NCBI GenBank assembly: GCA_946894095.1
Contig: OX335651.1
Location: forward strand, 8,950,501 to 9,014,500
Reading direction: 5' to 3'
From: Incurvaria masculella
Taxonomy: Eukaryota > Arthropoda > Insecta > Lepidoptera > Incurvariidae
Length of the DNA stretch: 64,000 nt
Positions 34,920 through 46,015 of this stretch are shown one piece after another. Position 1 is the first letter of the stretch, and each line of letters opens with the position of its first letter. Made by a program: the position numbers and the translations under genes. The notes under the pieces are model-generated. The model had not been told where the DNA came from. It saw only the letters and a program-made list of their open reading frames with translations, and did not search any database.

Positions 34920-35030
34920 GCTTGGCCACCCTGCGACGGTCAGCGGTCGGTTGAACACGCTGCCGCGGTCGGTGGTCGGCGGCGGCGGCAGCGGCGGCGG
35001 CGGTCGGGGCGCTCGGCAAATGGACAGAAA
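34920..35030. other. GC-rich island with (GGC)n
   Basis: 'ggtcggcggcggcggcagcg' and neighbours stand out in AT-rich DNA. A minus-strand frame encodes poly-Pro here, which follows from composition. It may be a promoter or first-exon island. Confidence 0.45.
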
Positions 35031-36408
35031 TTGATATGCGATCAAGTGGTGGAGCAGAGGCGGAACGGTCGCCGTGCCGGTGACGCGTTTCAGGAATATT
35101 TTTACCTGGTTTTTTTATAGAATTGGACAGTCGTTTACTCTCACCTATGCACGCGGAAAAGGTAAATCATAAGAGTAGAAGGGACTTAAGAGCATCCTAA
35201 TACCTAATACCGAGATAGCCAGAGCCCGACGTCGCTTAGATAGAGCAGCTTGGAATAAATCTTTCGAAATGTGACCAACGCGCATAACGCATGTAACCGG
35301 TTTTTTAATTGTTTCGTTAAAAAAAATTCAAAAACTTAAACACAGCCTTAACTAAATTAGTAGATAATCTGATGATCTTTAAAATTATATTTAATTCACG
35401 ATCAATTACTGTCAATATCAGCAGCAAACTTGAAAAAGAATACGTTTGAGACCTCACTAACATTTTTTTCCATGCCAAAATATAAAATTTCTTCAAATAT
35501 TTTTTTACTATATCAGTAGAACGTTAGTTGGAATTATCCATGTTTTATTTTTGTGTTCTCATTCCATAACGTTCAGAAACTTAACGCAAACAAACCATAC
35601 GAATTGGCTATTATACTTGCCAATACATAGTCGAAGTGGTAATCGATAGGTATTATTTGGATCGTACAATGTATGTGCCTCTCAACGAGTTTTTGTGCAA
35701 TCTCGTTTAATTTAACATTCGAGTGTTCGAAGTCTATAAAATCCGAGAAAACCTTTTTGAATTATTGTAGGTAGAATTCTACTTTGACTACCAGAAGTTG
35801 AAACTAAATACAATTTGATGAATTGAGTGTGTTGATTGATGTTTATTGTACTTCGTGTCTATTTGAAATAAGTCCAGACAGGTCGAAACAGATTCATCCC
35901 TTTGTTGACCCAAAGATATGTACCCGCAGGCGGGTGACATGGCAGTCCTGACAGGCTCATAAGGCCTGCAAATAGTGTACCTCAAGATATCGGGGTGATT
36001 GATGATGGACTGACTTCTGATAATGAAAATTAATTGTTTGAGTTTTTATTTCGTCCTGTGTGAATGGTGGTTAATGGCTGGTGTTCTCTGCATACCTGTA
36101 AGCTTGTTTGATATTCCATATGATGCTCACGTGAAATATGTACTAAGTTTGCTGTTGAGTATGTGGAATTATTTTGGTTTCTTGTGTTACTCAGTAGAAG
36201 TGGATAAAGTTTCGACTTTCCATGGCTTGGACGTTGGTGCAGAGCACTATAAATGAATCTCGATATAGTTTCAACTAAAAATATATAATTTGAAAATAGT
36301 TTTGATTTATAGTTTGAATGGATTTATCATTATCGTATTTTCACACACAACACGTGGAGTTGTAATAAGGCATTGAGTATCAAGTTCATTTTCTGCTAAT
36401 GGGAACTT
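35031..36408. other. Intergenic stretch
   Basis: AT-rich. No gene or known repeat was recognised. Confidence 0.4.
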
Positions 36409-37058
36409 ATTTATTTATTTATTTATTTATTAGGAGAAATCACAGAGACAGGTCAATACAATAATTGCAAAAAAAAACACACACAAAAAAAAAACACTAA
36501 ACTTGCCTCCACTACGAATTCTCACTGAAACACATTGGAATATGAACAAAGTATAGGCGTTAAACACAAAACGTAAATAATAAGCCATAGAACATGAAAA
36601 GAAAAGAAAGTAAGGTTACAAAAAAGGACAAAATGTATAACACAGAAAACAACCAGCATTTTCAATACAAATGAATAATAGCTACTTACAATATTTTCAT
36701 AATAACACTAACAATCTAACAAATTGCGAATCGTTTTTTTAAATTTAAAACGGTATAGAAGGTACATATCAACATCAGAAAGTTTCTTATTATAGGTATC
36801 GCACATTCTACGAATCGGTGCTCGGACACCTGCTTTCGATGTAGTATTTTTTATGTGGAATAGCGAAGTGTGGCGTGTTGTCCTACTAGGTATGTGAAAA
36901 TCGACTAGTTTAAGAAGGTCAGGGCAATTGTAAACACTGGTACATATATTACGCAATACAGTCGCATCGATTAACGTCCGTCGATTGATCAGAGAAGGTA
37001 ATTTATATATGGTTAAACTTCGAAAAATTATTTGATAGTCGATGTAAAACTTGATAAT
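36409..37058 (-). pseudogene. 3' end of a non-LTR retrotransposon (5'-truncated insertion)
   Basis: Read on the minus strand, about 115 codons from 37058 to 36708 stay in frame and end FKKTIRNLLDC. The segment (HIPSRTTRHTSLFHIKN, then RRMCDTYNKKLSDVDMYLLY) has the look of the last part of jockey/CR1-type LINE ORF2 proteins, after the reverse transcriptase. A 3' UTR of about 270 bp follows, closing with an (ATAA)n tail (36410-36432 on the plus strand as TTAT repeats). Upstream of 37058 the frame is closed, as expected for 5' truncation. Confidence 0.75.
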
Positions 37059-37195
37059 ATTCGATTAATTTATTGTTTACTGTATTACTTGACTTACTGA
37101 ATGACTGAGTGGGGGATACGTAAACATACAAGCACCAAATATCAACCTTCACACATCTGGTTTTCTAATGAAAGTTTATCATCAAAGAAATTAAT

Positions 37196-37475
37196 CTGTT
37201 TTTTAAGGCAACCTGACATGGATTGATAATACCACATAACAACGATTATGATTACACCACACCAACCAATACACCACATTCCCGAAAAAATTAGTACCAA
37301 GCGTGGACCTCCCTTTATGAGCACGGGCTATATTGAACTGGATGGAAAAAACGGAAAATGTTTCATTGCCACTTCGACCATCTTTTTACCAATGCCATGG
37401 TACCAACCCGATCGGGCTTAATTCCTACCACCTAGCAGGGGAAGGGACAGTTTTACATGGATTCCGAACCACGGA
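37196..37475 (-). mobile_element. SINE body copy
   Basis: On the minus strand: 'gtggttcggaatccatgtaa', 'tgctaggtggtaggaattaa', 'accatggcattgg', 'ccatccagttcaatatagcc', then a decayed 3' hairpin. Confidence 0.75.
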
Positions 37476-38253
37476 GCTGCACGAATATGAATTGAATGAA
37501 TATTTAATACAGCTGCTCCGTGACAGCACGAATTTGTGACGAAATACACCTTATCCAACGCAGAATGAGAAATAAAATGGTGCATGAAAAAACCAATCGC
37601 TGAAGAGTTGACAATTGAAATCAGGTCCAAGCTACCCCCATTTTCGCCGACGTCTGCAATCATCTGTTTTCTTATAAACATATTTATTGCGTAATTTTTT
37701 GGGTCAGTGATGGAAGGCCTAAAGATCAACATGTTCTGGAAACACTTATAACGGTGAGGGTTAGAAATATTGATTGATTGATCTAAAATTGTGCTCACGT
37801 AGTCCTCAAAATCAATGTTGATATCCGTGAAACAATTTTTTTTAAAAATTAGAGAGACTTTGTTTCAAAAATTAATCAACCACACAATTTTACCGTTTCA
37901 AATCCAAAAAAATATATTACGAGAAGAAATCAAATTATTTTAACAATGTGGTCGATATCCGGCAAAAAATGTGCTATTTATTTCTAGATTTGTATGACCA
38001 GCTTAGTTGAAACCATAGACCTAGCATGGGCGCGCAGCGGTACATCCTATTTCTATGGTTGAAACATTTATTATTGATGTGCAGGTTTATTAGTTGACTT
38101 GCGTTCTGTATATAATACGATACTAGGAACCGGTTTTAAGACGGAAACCAACCCAGAAAGTTCTCGTCAATGTTAACCGACTCCTGAAACGAATTGATGA
38201 TCTCAAACACAAATAAAAAAGTCAAGGCTTTATTTTATTTTACTGGACGGTAC
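37476..38253. other. Intergenic stretch
   Basis: Nothing recognised. Confidence 0.4.
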
Positions 38254-38260
38254 CTAAAAA

Positions 38261-38628
38261 GGATGGGTCGTTCGCGAGATTTTCGAGACCTGGCTCTGAC
38301 CGATCGACCCGGAAATTAAACAGTTCTTTTTGACCCGTTCGGTCATTAATTCGTGTTGTTCTTCATTCTTGACCGAACGCACAGAAAAATCAGCAAATAA
38401 TTTCGTAATCTTTGATAGGACCCGTTTCTTTGGACCCGTTCTTTTGCGGACCGAGCCAGGAGCCGAGCTCACCGTTCGGTCGGTCCAGTCATCTCATTCA
38501 GTCCCCTGTGTCGGTATTATGTACGGGTCGCAAAGATACGAATCTTTGCGAACGAGAGAGCCGTTGGGTCGTACAGGATCGACGGCGCGGGGTTTTACAC
38601 CGGTTCGTTCACGAACGACCTATCGCTA
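38261..38628. mobile_element. hAT-like MITE, 368 bp
   Basis: The ends carry GGTCGTTCGCGA and, as complement of the right end, GGTCGTTCGTGAACGAACC. CTAAAAA flanks both sides (38254-38260, 38629-38635), 7 of 8 bases of a likely 8-bp duplication. Many GACCCGTTC / GAACGGTC-type subterminal motifs are present, as in hAT elements. The ORFs at 38330-38768 are chance frames. Confidence 0.7.
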
Positions 38629-39019
38629 CTAAAAATATTTCACGCCGTGGAATATATTTATCTCGGGCAAAGTCCGTTGAAAAAGAATTTGTCCCTTATT
38701 ACCGGCATTCCATGTTCGCAATAGGCCGAAAGCTTCGCATTCCAGTTTTCTTTGTTACAAAAAAATAAGGCATAGTGTTCCGATACAGCTTTGCAACAAC
38801 TAATGAAGTTGTGCATACTATTATTCTCAGATTATATAAGTATACATAAAATATTGTGTAGATTCCTTGAGTTGAGGGAACAGCAGCAAAAAATCTTCAT
38901 AAAAGTATCTGTGACGTACTTAACAGAACTAGCTAATGCCCAGGGAATATGAAAATGGGTGACTAATGACGCAATTTTCAAATGGTTTTCCTACTTTCCA
39001 TGTATTTTTATGCATGGCT

Positions 39020-39240
39020 ATTAGCGATGTATAGGTTCGGGCACATGAAACGTATTGGGTAGTGGGCACACTGATTTTTCCCCGAGGATGTCGTACCAGA
39101 CGACTAAAGGATTCGTAGTTCATAGTTCGGGTCCCATCCAAAACTGTAGGTCCTCGTCCTTACTTATTATTTGATAGTGTTAAACCTGACCTGAGGGTTC
39201 TGCTCAGGTTAGTACCATCGCATTCAATGAAGGGCCAAAT
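39020..39240 (+). mobile_element. SINE copy, diverged head
   Basis: It shows a B-box-like 'tagttcgggtcccatcc', then 'aaactgtaggtcctcgtcct', 'ttacttattatttgatagtg' and 'gttagtaccatcgcattcaa' in SINE order. Truncated 3'. Confidence 0.6.
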
Positions 39241-39473
39241 GACTGTGGCCGAGATCCATGGTCGTGCACTTCCAGCAAGGCTTTGAATTTGATTTACGTC
39301 GAAAACCTTAAAATAACATTGACGATTTCTGTAAAAAGCTCTAATGATAATCGTTTATCCATCATAGTCCTTTAAACTTGTTTGCCAATAAAGATACAGA
39401 TTTATAACATTAACAAAATAATTGTTTAATGGCTGTACGACATTACCGTTTTAATTAACTTGAAACTACGGGA

Positions 39474-39547
39474 TTGTCGGGATAGCACAGCGGTAGAGCA
39501 GAGGATATGTAATCCAAACGTCGCAGGTTCGAATCCTGTTCCCGACG
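39474..39547 (+). tRNA. tRNA-like sequence, probably pseudogene or SINE head (Thr-like)
   Basis: A cloverleaf can be drawn: a 7-bp acceptor stem (GTCGGGA with TCCCGAC), a D arm with one mismatch, and a T arm with TTCGAAT. The A-box (TAGCACAGCGG) and B-box (GGTTCGAATCC) fit the Pol III consensus. The anticodon stem is poor (3 pairs), and the base before the apparent anticodon TGT is A instead of T. The fold is therefore probably not a working tRNA. Confidence 0.5.
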
Positions 39548-39572
39548 AATGGTCAGATCAAAAACCTTTTCT

Positions 39573-39739
39573 CTAAGGGCCGAGTGCACGAAAGGACAAA
39601 AAATCAAAATCAACGTCAACGTCTGATCAAACACGTCACTTTGTGTGGACAGTATGGAAGGAACTCTATGCGGATCAATAAAAGTGACGTGTTTGAACAT
39701 TTATTAACTCGTCCGTCTCTTCGTGCAACCGGGGCTAAG
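39573..39739 (+). mobile_element. Hairpin MITE, family E, copy 2
   Basis: About 167 bp and nearly identical to the copy at 10244-10410, with both inverted repeat pairs intact. It begins 26 bp after the tRNA-like sequence. Confidence 0.85.
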
Positions 39740-40299
39740 AACTGATTGATTACAACTGTAGATGTCATTGGATAACCTCAAATAATTGTTCTTTTTTTTT
39801 CAATTTCTTCTCATAGACAGAACCGTCACTTGAAAATGATACATTTAGTAATTCAATATTTGGTAATGCTCAGCGGTTGACTAATGTCTACCTCGTTTAC
39901 GATATTTTGAGCAGACATAATCAGTGATTGCGAGTCCCGGACATGGCATCCATGGATAAAACAAATAATTTGTTTTATATGTGTTTTTTATAATAAAAAA
40001 GATAAAAAAAAAATTTAATGATTTAATTGGCTAGCAACAACGAAGAAGTTTCATTTCGAAGATTTGACCATAAGGCAAACATTTCACAACGTTACAAATT
40101 TCGAAGACATCAAGCGACCCATTTACTACGTGATATGGTAGTCTTACTTTTATCATATTATGTTAAAATTTATAAAATCTCCAAATTGTTATATTAGAAC
40201 CGCTAAATTAGTTTTCTCTTTTCATTGAGTTTCATTAAAATATTCCATTTGTTGCTGATGGCTGAATTTTCATTGAAATGTCGAATTTCAGTATTCCCC
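39740..40299. other. Intergenic stretch
   Basis: Nothing recognised. Confidence 0.4.
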
Positions 40300-40449
40300 G
40301 CCCGCCTGCCGTTGCGTCGGGCCACACTGTGGGCGGGCGGGGCGGAGCGGAGGTGGGACCGCGGGGGAGGTGGTGGCTCGTGCATAGCGAGCACGGAAGG
40401 ACGGGAGAAACGACCGAAACTCATTGGTATGGCGGCAGCCAAGAACGTT
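40300..40449 (+). repeat. GC-rich repeat, family K, joined to family B
   Basis: The segment 'gcgagcacggaaggacggga' followed by 'cgaaactcattggtatggcg' recurs at 45288-45358, and its first part is inverted at 42870-42905 and 46425-46468. Here it leads directly into the first family B unit. Confidence 0.6.
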
Positions 40450-41118
40450 AAAAACCGGCCAAGTGAGAGTCCCACTCGCACACGAAGCCTTTATTACGTC
40501 TTCATAGATAGTTCATGAGATAGAGCCCTGTGACACACGGACGGACGGATGGACGGACGGACGGACGGACGGACGGACGGACGGACGGACGGACGGACGG
40601 ACGGACGGACGGACGGATGGACGGACAGTGGGGTTCCGTTGGCACCCTTTGGGTACGGAACCCTAAAAACCGGCCAAGTGCGAGTCGGACTCGCACACGA
40701 AGCCTTTATTACGTCCATCACAGTTCATGAGATAGAGCCCTGTGACAGACGGACGAACGGACGGACGGACGGATGGACGGACAGCGAGGTTCCGTTGGCA
40801 CCCTTTGGGTACGGAGCCCTAAAAACCGGCCAAGTGCGAGTCGGACTCGCACACGAAGGGTTTCGTACCATCGTACAAGATTGAACTCCACAAAATCACG
40901 GTTTTGTATAGGGTCCCCCTTAATTTTATATGATTTGTTTATTTTACCTATTTATTGTTATAGCGGCAAAATAAATACACACTCCGTAAAAATTTCAGAT
41001 GCCTACCTATTACGGTTCATGAGATAGAGCCCTGTGACAGACGGACGGACGGACGGACGGACAGCGGATGCTTAGAAATAAGGTTCCGATGGCACCCTTT
41101 GGTTACGGAACCCTAAAA
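40450..41118 (+). repeat. Three family B elements in head-to-tail tandem
   Basis: Units span about 40450-40664, 40665-40820 and 40821-41118. Each starts AAAACCGGCCAAGTGCGAG and ends with the hairpin AGGGTTCCGT...ACGGAACCCT. Units 1 and 2 share the same internal deletion; unit 3 is full length. Each has its own GGAC array. ORFs across the array are repeat frames (for example DGRTDGRT). Confidence 0.88.
40537..40622 (+). repeat. (GGAC)n microsatellite inside family B unit 1
   Basis: About 20 nearly uninterrupted GGAC units with two GGAT variants. It is much longer than the 3-8 units in other B copies. Confidence 0.9.
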
Positions 41119-41780
41119 AGGAGTGGACACGAGATGTTCATAGCTCAATATCACTAAAAGCGTAGCCAAAATTGTTATAATCTGTTTTACATATAAATAC
41201 CGAAAATAATTTATTGAAACCTTCACAGACCATAAGATAGTTGGTTATGCTTCACATTTTTCATAGTTCTGTTTTCGCATAAATATATACAAGAAAGTTC
41301 CGTTTTATATCAAAGCGAGTCACGCGCGTAGTCGACATCACTCTGGGTTCGTTGCATGGAAGTTGCCTCTTTGGGCAGACACTCCCACGCAGTGTGAGCG
41401 CAATTCCTTTTCTATCGTTCTTGGTGACAGCGTGTCCACAAATTTTAGCATACGTTACTTTATTAATTTTCATTTTTAGGCGAGAGGTTGAATATTTGTA
41501 TGTAATTACCTTATCGAACTACACTTACGGTAGCCTTCAGAACAATGTCAGTGCCTATGCATACTCACAATGGACATTTATAGTTACTAATTTATAGCTA
41601 CATAATGGAAAATTACACGTTTCAAGGAACCAGACGTCAAAATTCTTTTAGAAACAAAACAACAAACCACGAACATTGGTACCGTCTCTTTCTACCATCC
41701 AGAAATTCAAGAATGCTGTCTCCCTCAGCGCGCCTAGCGACAGTCAGGTGAACCTATAGAGAATGGGAGAGAACCACGAA
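41119..41780. other. Intergenic stretch
   Basis: No gene recognised. Confidence 0.4.
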
Positions 41781-41784
41781 AGAC

Positions 41785-42215
41785 AGCCATCTTGTTCGCC
41801 CGTCACGGCGCGAGCGCATCTCGCCGACTGCCGCGAGTAACGCCAGTCGCGTCCGGGGTCTCGCCGTCGCCGCTTTTAGGCTGGCTCGGTGCAGCACAAC
41901 CGCACATTCCGTCTCTTCGGCGCCCACTCCGTGGTTCTTGGAGTGGGCTCCGCCAACGACTCGCGCTGTGGTGCGGTGCGTCCACCGCTGAGGAGACGCC
42001 CAGCCGCTCGAACTTCGCCACGCGGGGGCAGGCGCCATTCGCCGCCCGACCACGTGCTCCAGGCACTCCGTCAACCCTGAGTCCGAGTGGGGTCCTCCAT
42101 CGACTCGCCCTGAGGTGCGGTGCGTCCACAGCTAAGGGGACCCAGCCGCTCGAACTTCGCCGCGCGGGGGCAGGCGCTATTCGTCACCTGACCACGTGCT
42201 CCTGACTTCATCACC
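41785..42215. repeat. GC-rich region with 144-bp tandem duplication
   Basis: 41941-42084 and 42085-42205 are diverged copies of one unit ('gtgcggtgcgtccac', 'cagccgctcgaacttcgcc', 'gcgggggcaggcgc', 'accacgtgctcc'). Long frames on both strands (for example 41792-42205) follow from low stop density and contain the duplication. No domain was recognised. Confidence 0.65.
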
Positions 42216-42590
42216 CCTAGGTATGGTACCGAACATTCTTTTTTGCCGGCTTTAGAATCAGTGCGCGATAACACTTCTCAGTGTCGTCGTCCGTATTAGG
42301 GGGCCCAATTAGGAACCTACTCTATTTCTATACCTACTTGTATATTTGTGTTTATGCTCGTCCTAGAACATTGGTTATGGGTTCTGTTTGTATATATTTA
42401 ACCACCATGTGGTGCATTAATTTAATTTATCTGGTTTTGATTTGGTAAGACAGAATTAGTACCCATCTAGGCCCCGCTCACCGACTGATATCAGCATGCC
42501 AGTCACTAACGGTCAACTAACTAGACGAGCAGGCCAAATGGGCCTCATTTGACAGGTCTGTACAGATTCGTAATACCGATTCGGAGCACA
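42216..42590. other. Intergenic stretch
   Basis: Nothing recognised. Confidence 0.4.
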
Positions 42591-42594
42591 ACAC

Positions 42595-42730
42595 ACCGCA
42601 TTCCCATAGTCATTAGGTGCCATGCCAGGACCTTCCATTTATGAACATGGCTACACTGAATTCGTTGAAAATCTCGGATAATGTGTCATTGCCGTTTCGA
42701 CCATCCTTTCATGAAGTAAGCCTAATTACG
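42595..42730 (-). repeat. SINE body fragment
   Basis: 'aggtgccatgccaggacctt' and 'cattgccgtttcgaccatcc' are body segments on the minus strand. The hairpin end is lost. Confidence 0.65.
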
Positions 42731-42869
42731 GTGGGTAGCGATGGGTGACCGCACCAGTTGCCCGTGCTTCGATTTCGTAATCGCAATAGCTGTCCGATAC
42801 AACCAAGCTCCCCCGTTTCGTGCTTCGTAATGGTCCTGCGGGCCGCCCCTCCCATAAAAACGAGTTTTG

Positions 42870-42990
42870 GTTTCTACTACCGTCCTTCCATGCTCGCTGC
42901 TCGTGCAACTCGTTTAGCGGTTCGACGGGGGTGCGCCGCCATTGCCGCCGCCTCGACGATTTTCGTCAATCACTGACAATTAAAATCGAC
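42870..42990 (-). repeat. Family K fragment
   Basis: 'gtttctactaccgtccttcc' then 'atgctcgctg' is the reverse complement of the K core at 40385. A GCC-rich part follows. Confidence 0.5.
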
Positions 42991-43488
42991 CACATACAGT
43001 AATCGAATACTAGAAGGACAGAATGTGAACGATGCAGATGTAGACATCGAATCAAAATGTGCAAACAGAAATAACGGAAACATTTTTACGGTACTTATGT
43101 AAGCCATGTTTATTTTATAGTTTATAGGCGACTTTTAAAGTTTTAAGTTTTAAACATTAGTTTGAAATGTTGGTAACATTTAAAACATGTTTCTGAGGTC
43201 ACCTCGAAAGGCCTAAATGCTTTCAAAAAATATTTATTCGAATATAAAAGTGCATTTACGCTAACGAAGAATATTTTTAGAAACTTTAAAATTATTTTGG
43301 AATGTTCATATTTTGATTTTATTCATTCCGGTAATTATTAGTTCGCTCCCAGAACTTGCTGATGATAAAAATCGCCGTAATACTTGATGATGTCGGCAAC
43401 GTGACATAGCGCAAAAAAAGGGAATTGCATATATTTATCCGTTTATCCAGACTAAGTGATACATCAGTGAAACTCTAAACAAGCATAT
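42991..43488. other. Intergenic stretch
   Basis: AT-rich, nothing recognised. Confidence 0.4.
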
Positions 43489-43992
43489 TCCATAGTAATA
43501 TGATGAATGCGACACGAACTTTTCACGCCTAAACAACTGGGGGTCCATTCAGGGCAAGAGTGGGTTCGAATTCGTCACTAAATATCAACTCACTTTTTTA
43601 AATAGTCAATGTTTCCACACTTCTTGAACATCATTACAGTTGGGTAAAAATCTGGTCTGTCCCTTAAATACGTTGGAAGTATAAATAACGGTTCCGTTAT
43701 TTTAATAATAATATATTTACCAGCTATTTTTAGATTAACTCACTCCCGAACTCGAACTCACTCTTGCCCTGAATGGACCCCCTGAACCAATTTTGATGAA
43801 TTTCGGTATAGAGATAGTCTGAATCATGGAGAAGGACGTAGGCTACCCCTTGTGGTGAACAATAAACTCGAAGGGCATAAAATAAATAGGGGATGAACGT
43901 TTCCATAGGGACTCATAATATCCAGGAAATAATTCAGTCCGGCATCAGTTCAAAACGACATTGACCCGAGCGGAGCCGGGTATCTCAGCTAG
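43489..43992 (+). mobile_element. Helitron-like element interrupted by a MITE
   Basis: The 5' end TCCATAGTAATATGATGAAT and 'ttttcacgcctaaaca' resume after the MITE with 'gaaccaattttgatgaattt'. It continues to the 3' hairpin (CCGAGCGGAGCCGGG) and CTAG before T. The order is the same as in 51670-51928 read in reverse. Non-autonomous. Confidence 0.78.
43539..43782. mobile_element. MITE inserted in the Helitron
   Basis: Terminal inverted repeats GGGGGTCCATTCAGGGCAAG extend to about 36 bp with few mismatches ('agtgggttcgaattcg'). 244 bp, flanked by CTG on both sides. Non-coding. Confidence 0.8.
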
Positions 43993-44138
43993 TTATTAAA
44001 TTATATTCTTTTAACTTTTTTAGTAGTGAATGATTCGCGGATTCGATCAACTCAGTAAACAAGAATCCGCAAAAAAACTTTGAACAGAACTTAAACTTGA
44101 ACACTTTTAAACGACGACGGTGAAAAACATTCAGAGCC

Positions 44139-44480
44139 GGTAGTCTAAGTTGTCACCTAAATTGGCATTACGGCAAACCGATCGACTGGCGTTTTCAAAT
44201 GTATGGAGAAATTGAAGAGCGCGCGCAGCGGGCGTTAAGCGAACTAACATTTGCGAGTCCGAGCTTGATTTGACTGCTTACTCAACGTCGCCGTAAATAC
44301 GTCAACGTTGCGGTTTACGTCCACTCCGCGTTTAATACAAATCGGAAGTCCGCGTTTGACTTTGACAGCTTGAAGAAGTAAAACCACAGAATATCTAGTA
44401 AAAACTTGTATGGAGTTTAGAGAAAACGCCAGTCGATTGCTTTGCCGTAAACGCCAATTTCGGTGAGAACTCGGACTGCC
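44139..44480. mobile_element. Long-TIR MITE, 342 bp
   Basis: Arms of about 70 bp share TTGGC(A/G)TT-ACGGCAAA and ATCGACTGGCGTTTTC in inverted order. The minus-strand ORF inside is a chance frame. Confidence 0.72.
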
Positions 44481-45287
44481 CACTCGGATAGGAAATAAAA
44501 ATACGTTTTTACACATTGTTCATCATAGCAAATTTTTATTTTCTTTGATAAAGCCGGTTTGTTATAATCTAATCGACATGCATTTGATTTATCTTATATC
44601 CACAATAAAACGAATACAATTGAACAGTACCTATTACACAATTCAGAGCTCACACGGCATATTTTAAAATGTCTTTGTTAAGATAAAATAAGTTTATAGT
44701 ATGGTTGGCTCATTTATGAATAAAACATATTATTTATAGCTGGTGAAAATAAGTTTTAAAGTATTGGGTTTTCTTAAAAAAAATTAACAAGTCTAAAAGA
44801 ATTTCCTTGATTATTATATTTATTTCAATCCGAATATAATTTAATTTTAATTTAAGACCTGAAGTCAACAAATTTGGGTTGATCCCAACAAAAAAAAAAA
44901 GTTAACCTGTTTTAGTTATTAATGGAACTAGTTTGGCCTAGGCCCAGCAAGTTTTTCAGAAAATCGGCAACATATACATTCAACACAAACAACTCCTATC
45001 ACGAAGCGGTTGTTACCCCAACCAATAATTCCGAGAATAATCCGCACAATAATCAAAACTAATTTGCAAAGTGAAGTAGCCGCGGCTTGGCCGTATGAGG
45101 AGCACAACGAGGATTACAATCCCGCCTGTTTAAGTTGACAGCTCACTGAAATACACCGCACTTCCTGTCACCTCGCTTCCTCCACTTGTTCCGGAGCCGC
45201 GAACCCTTTGTTCCCAACTCACAATCACCTTTAGGGTGTACACATACATGTATGAGTACTTTTTTGCAGTGAAAACAACTGGGTACC
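44481..45287. other. Intergenic stretch
   Basis: No gene recognised. AT-rich up to about 45060. Confidence 0.4.
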
Positions 45288-45358
45288 ACGCCAGGGAGAT
45301 GGAAGGGCTGGAGTAGCGATCGAAACTCATTCGTATGGCGGCAGCAAATATCAAAGTG
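45288..45358 (+). repeat. Family K copy next to a family B target
   Basis: 'gatcgaaactcattcgtatggc' matches 40408-40432. The following bases lead to the site of the inserted element 45367-46008 and then to family B at 46016. Confidence 0.55.
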
Positions 45359-45366
45359 TTAGTGAA

Positions 45367-46008
45367 GAGTCGTATTCACTACGTATAATATTCACAACGT
45401 ATAATAGTATTTTTTTCCAAAAAAATAAAACCATGCATATCGTATAATATTCACAACGTATAATGTTATACGTTGTCCATGAGTTTAAAAATAAAATAAA
45501 CTCTTTGCATCATGCAGAACGTATAATAGTCACAACGTATAATATTCCTAACATGAATTCACAAAAAAAGAAAACCATGCAGAACGTATAATATGCCAAG
45601 AAGCACTGCATAAAGCGCCCTAACAACGATACATTTAAGGCTGAAATTGCTACGAATCGATATCTGTTGAAGAGTAACAATTTGCTACAACGCTAATTGA
45701 GCCGGTCGAAAAGTCGCGTGCGAGTATAATCTTTAATCTTATATCGATAAGGGTGCTTATCGTATGAAATATTTTAGGATTATATGATATGCATGGTTTT
45801 CTTTTTTTGTTAAATAAAGATCATAACATTATACGTTGTGACTATTATACGTTATGCATGAAGAAATAAGTAATTTAATTTTTTGGACTTCTTCATGCAC
45901 TACGTATAAGATTATACGATCTGCCGATTATACGTTGTACATGGTTTTAAAATTTTGTTAAAATATGACATTATACGATCTGCATATTATACGTTATGCC
46001 GTTCCCCC
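45367..46008. mobile_element. Element of iterated ACGTATAAT motifs with 8-bp target duplication
   Basis: TTAGTGAA flanks it exactly (45359-45366 and 46009-46016). ACGTATAAT and near variants (such as TCGTATAAT) occur about fourteen times: mostly direct in the left third and inverted in the right third. They are often paired about 16 bp apart. The first motif lies 14 bp from each terminus. The centre (about 45600-45780) is unique. An 8-bp duplication suggests a hAT-type transposase. No ORF. Confidence 0.75.
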
Positions 46009-46015
46009 TTAGTGA

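Noticed and set aside
40530..40625. CRISPR array
   Set aside because: The repeat is a 4-bp microsatellite with no spacers, and the organism is eukaryotic.
40530..40884. Long frames encoding DGRTDGRT and SVRPSVRP repeats
   Set aside because: They are translations of the GGAC microsatellite in family B elements, open in every phase, and not proteins.
41754..42205. Overlapping 63-137 aa frames on both strands
   Set aside because: GC-rich sequence with few stops plus an internal tandem duplication; frames on both strands are equally open and no family is recognised.
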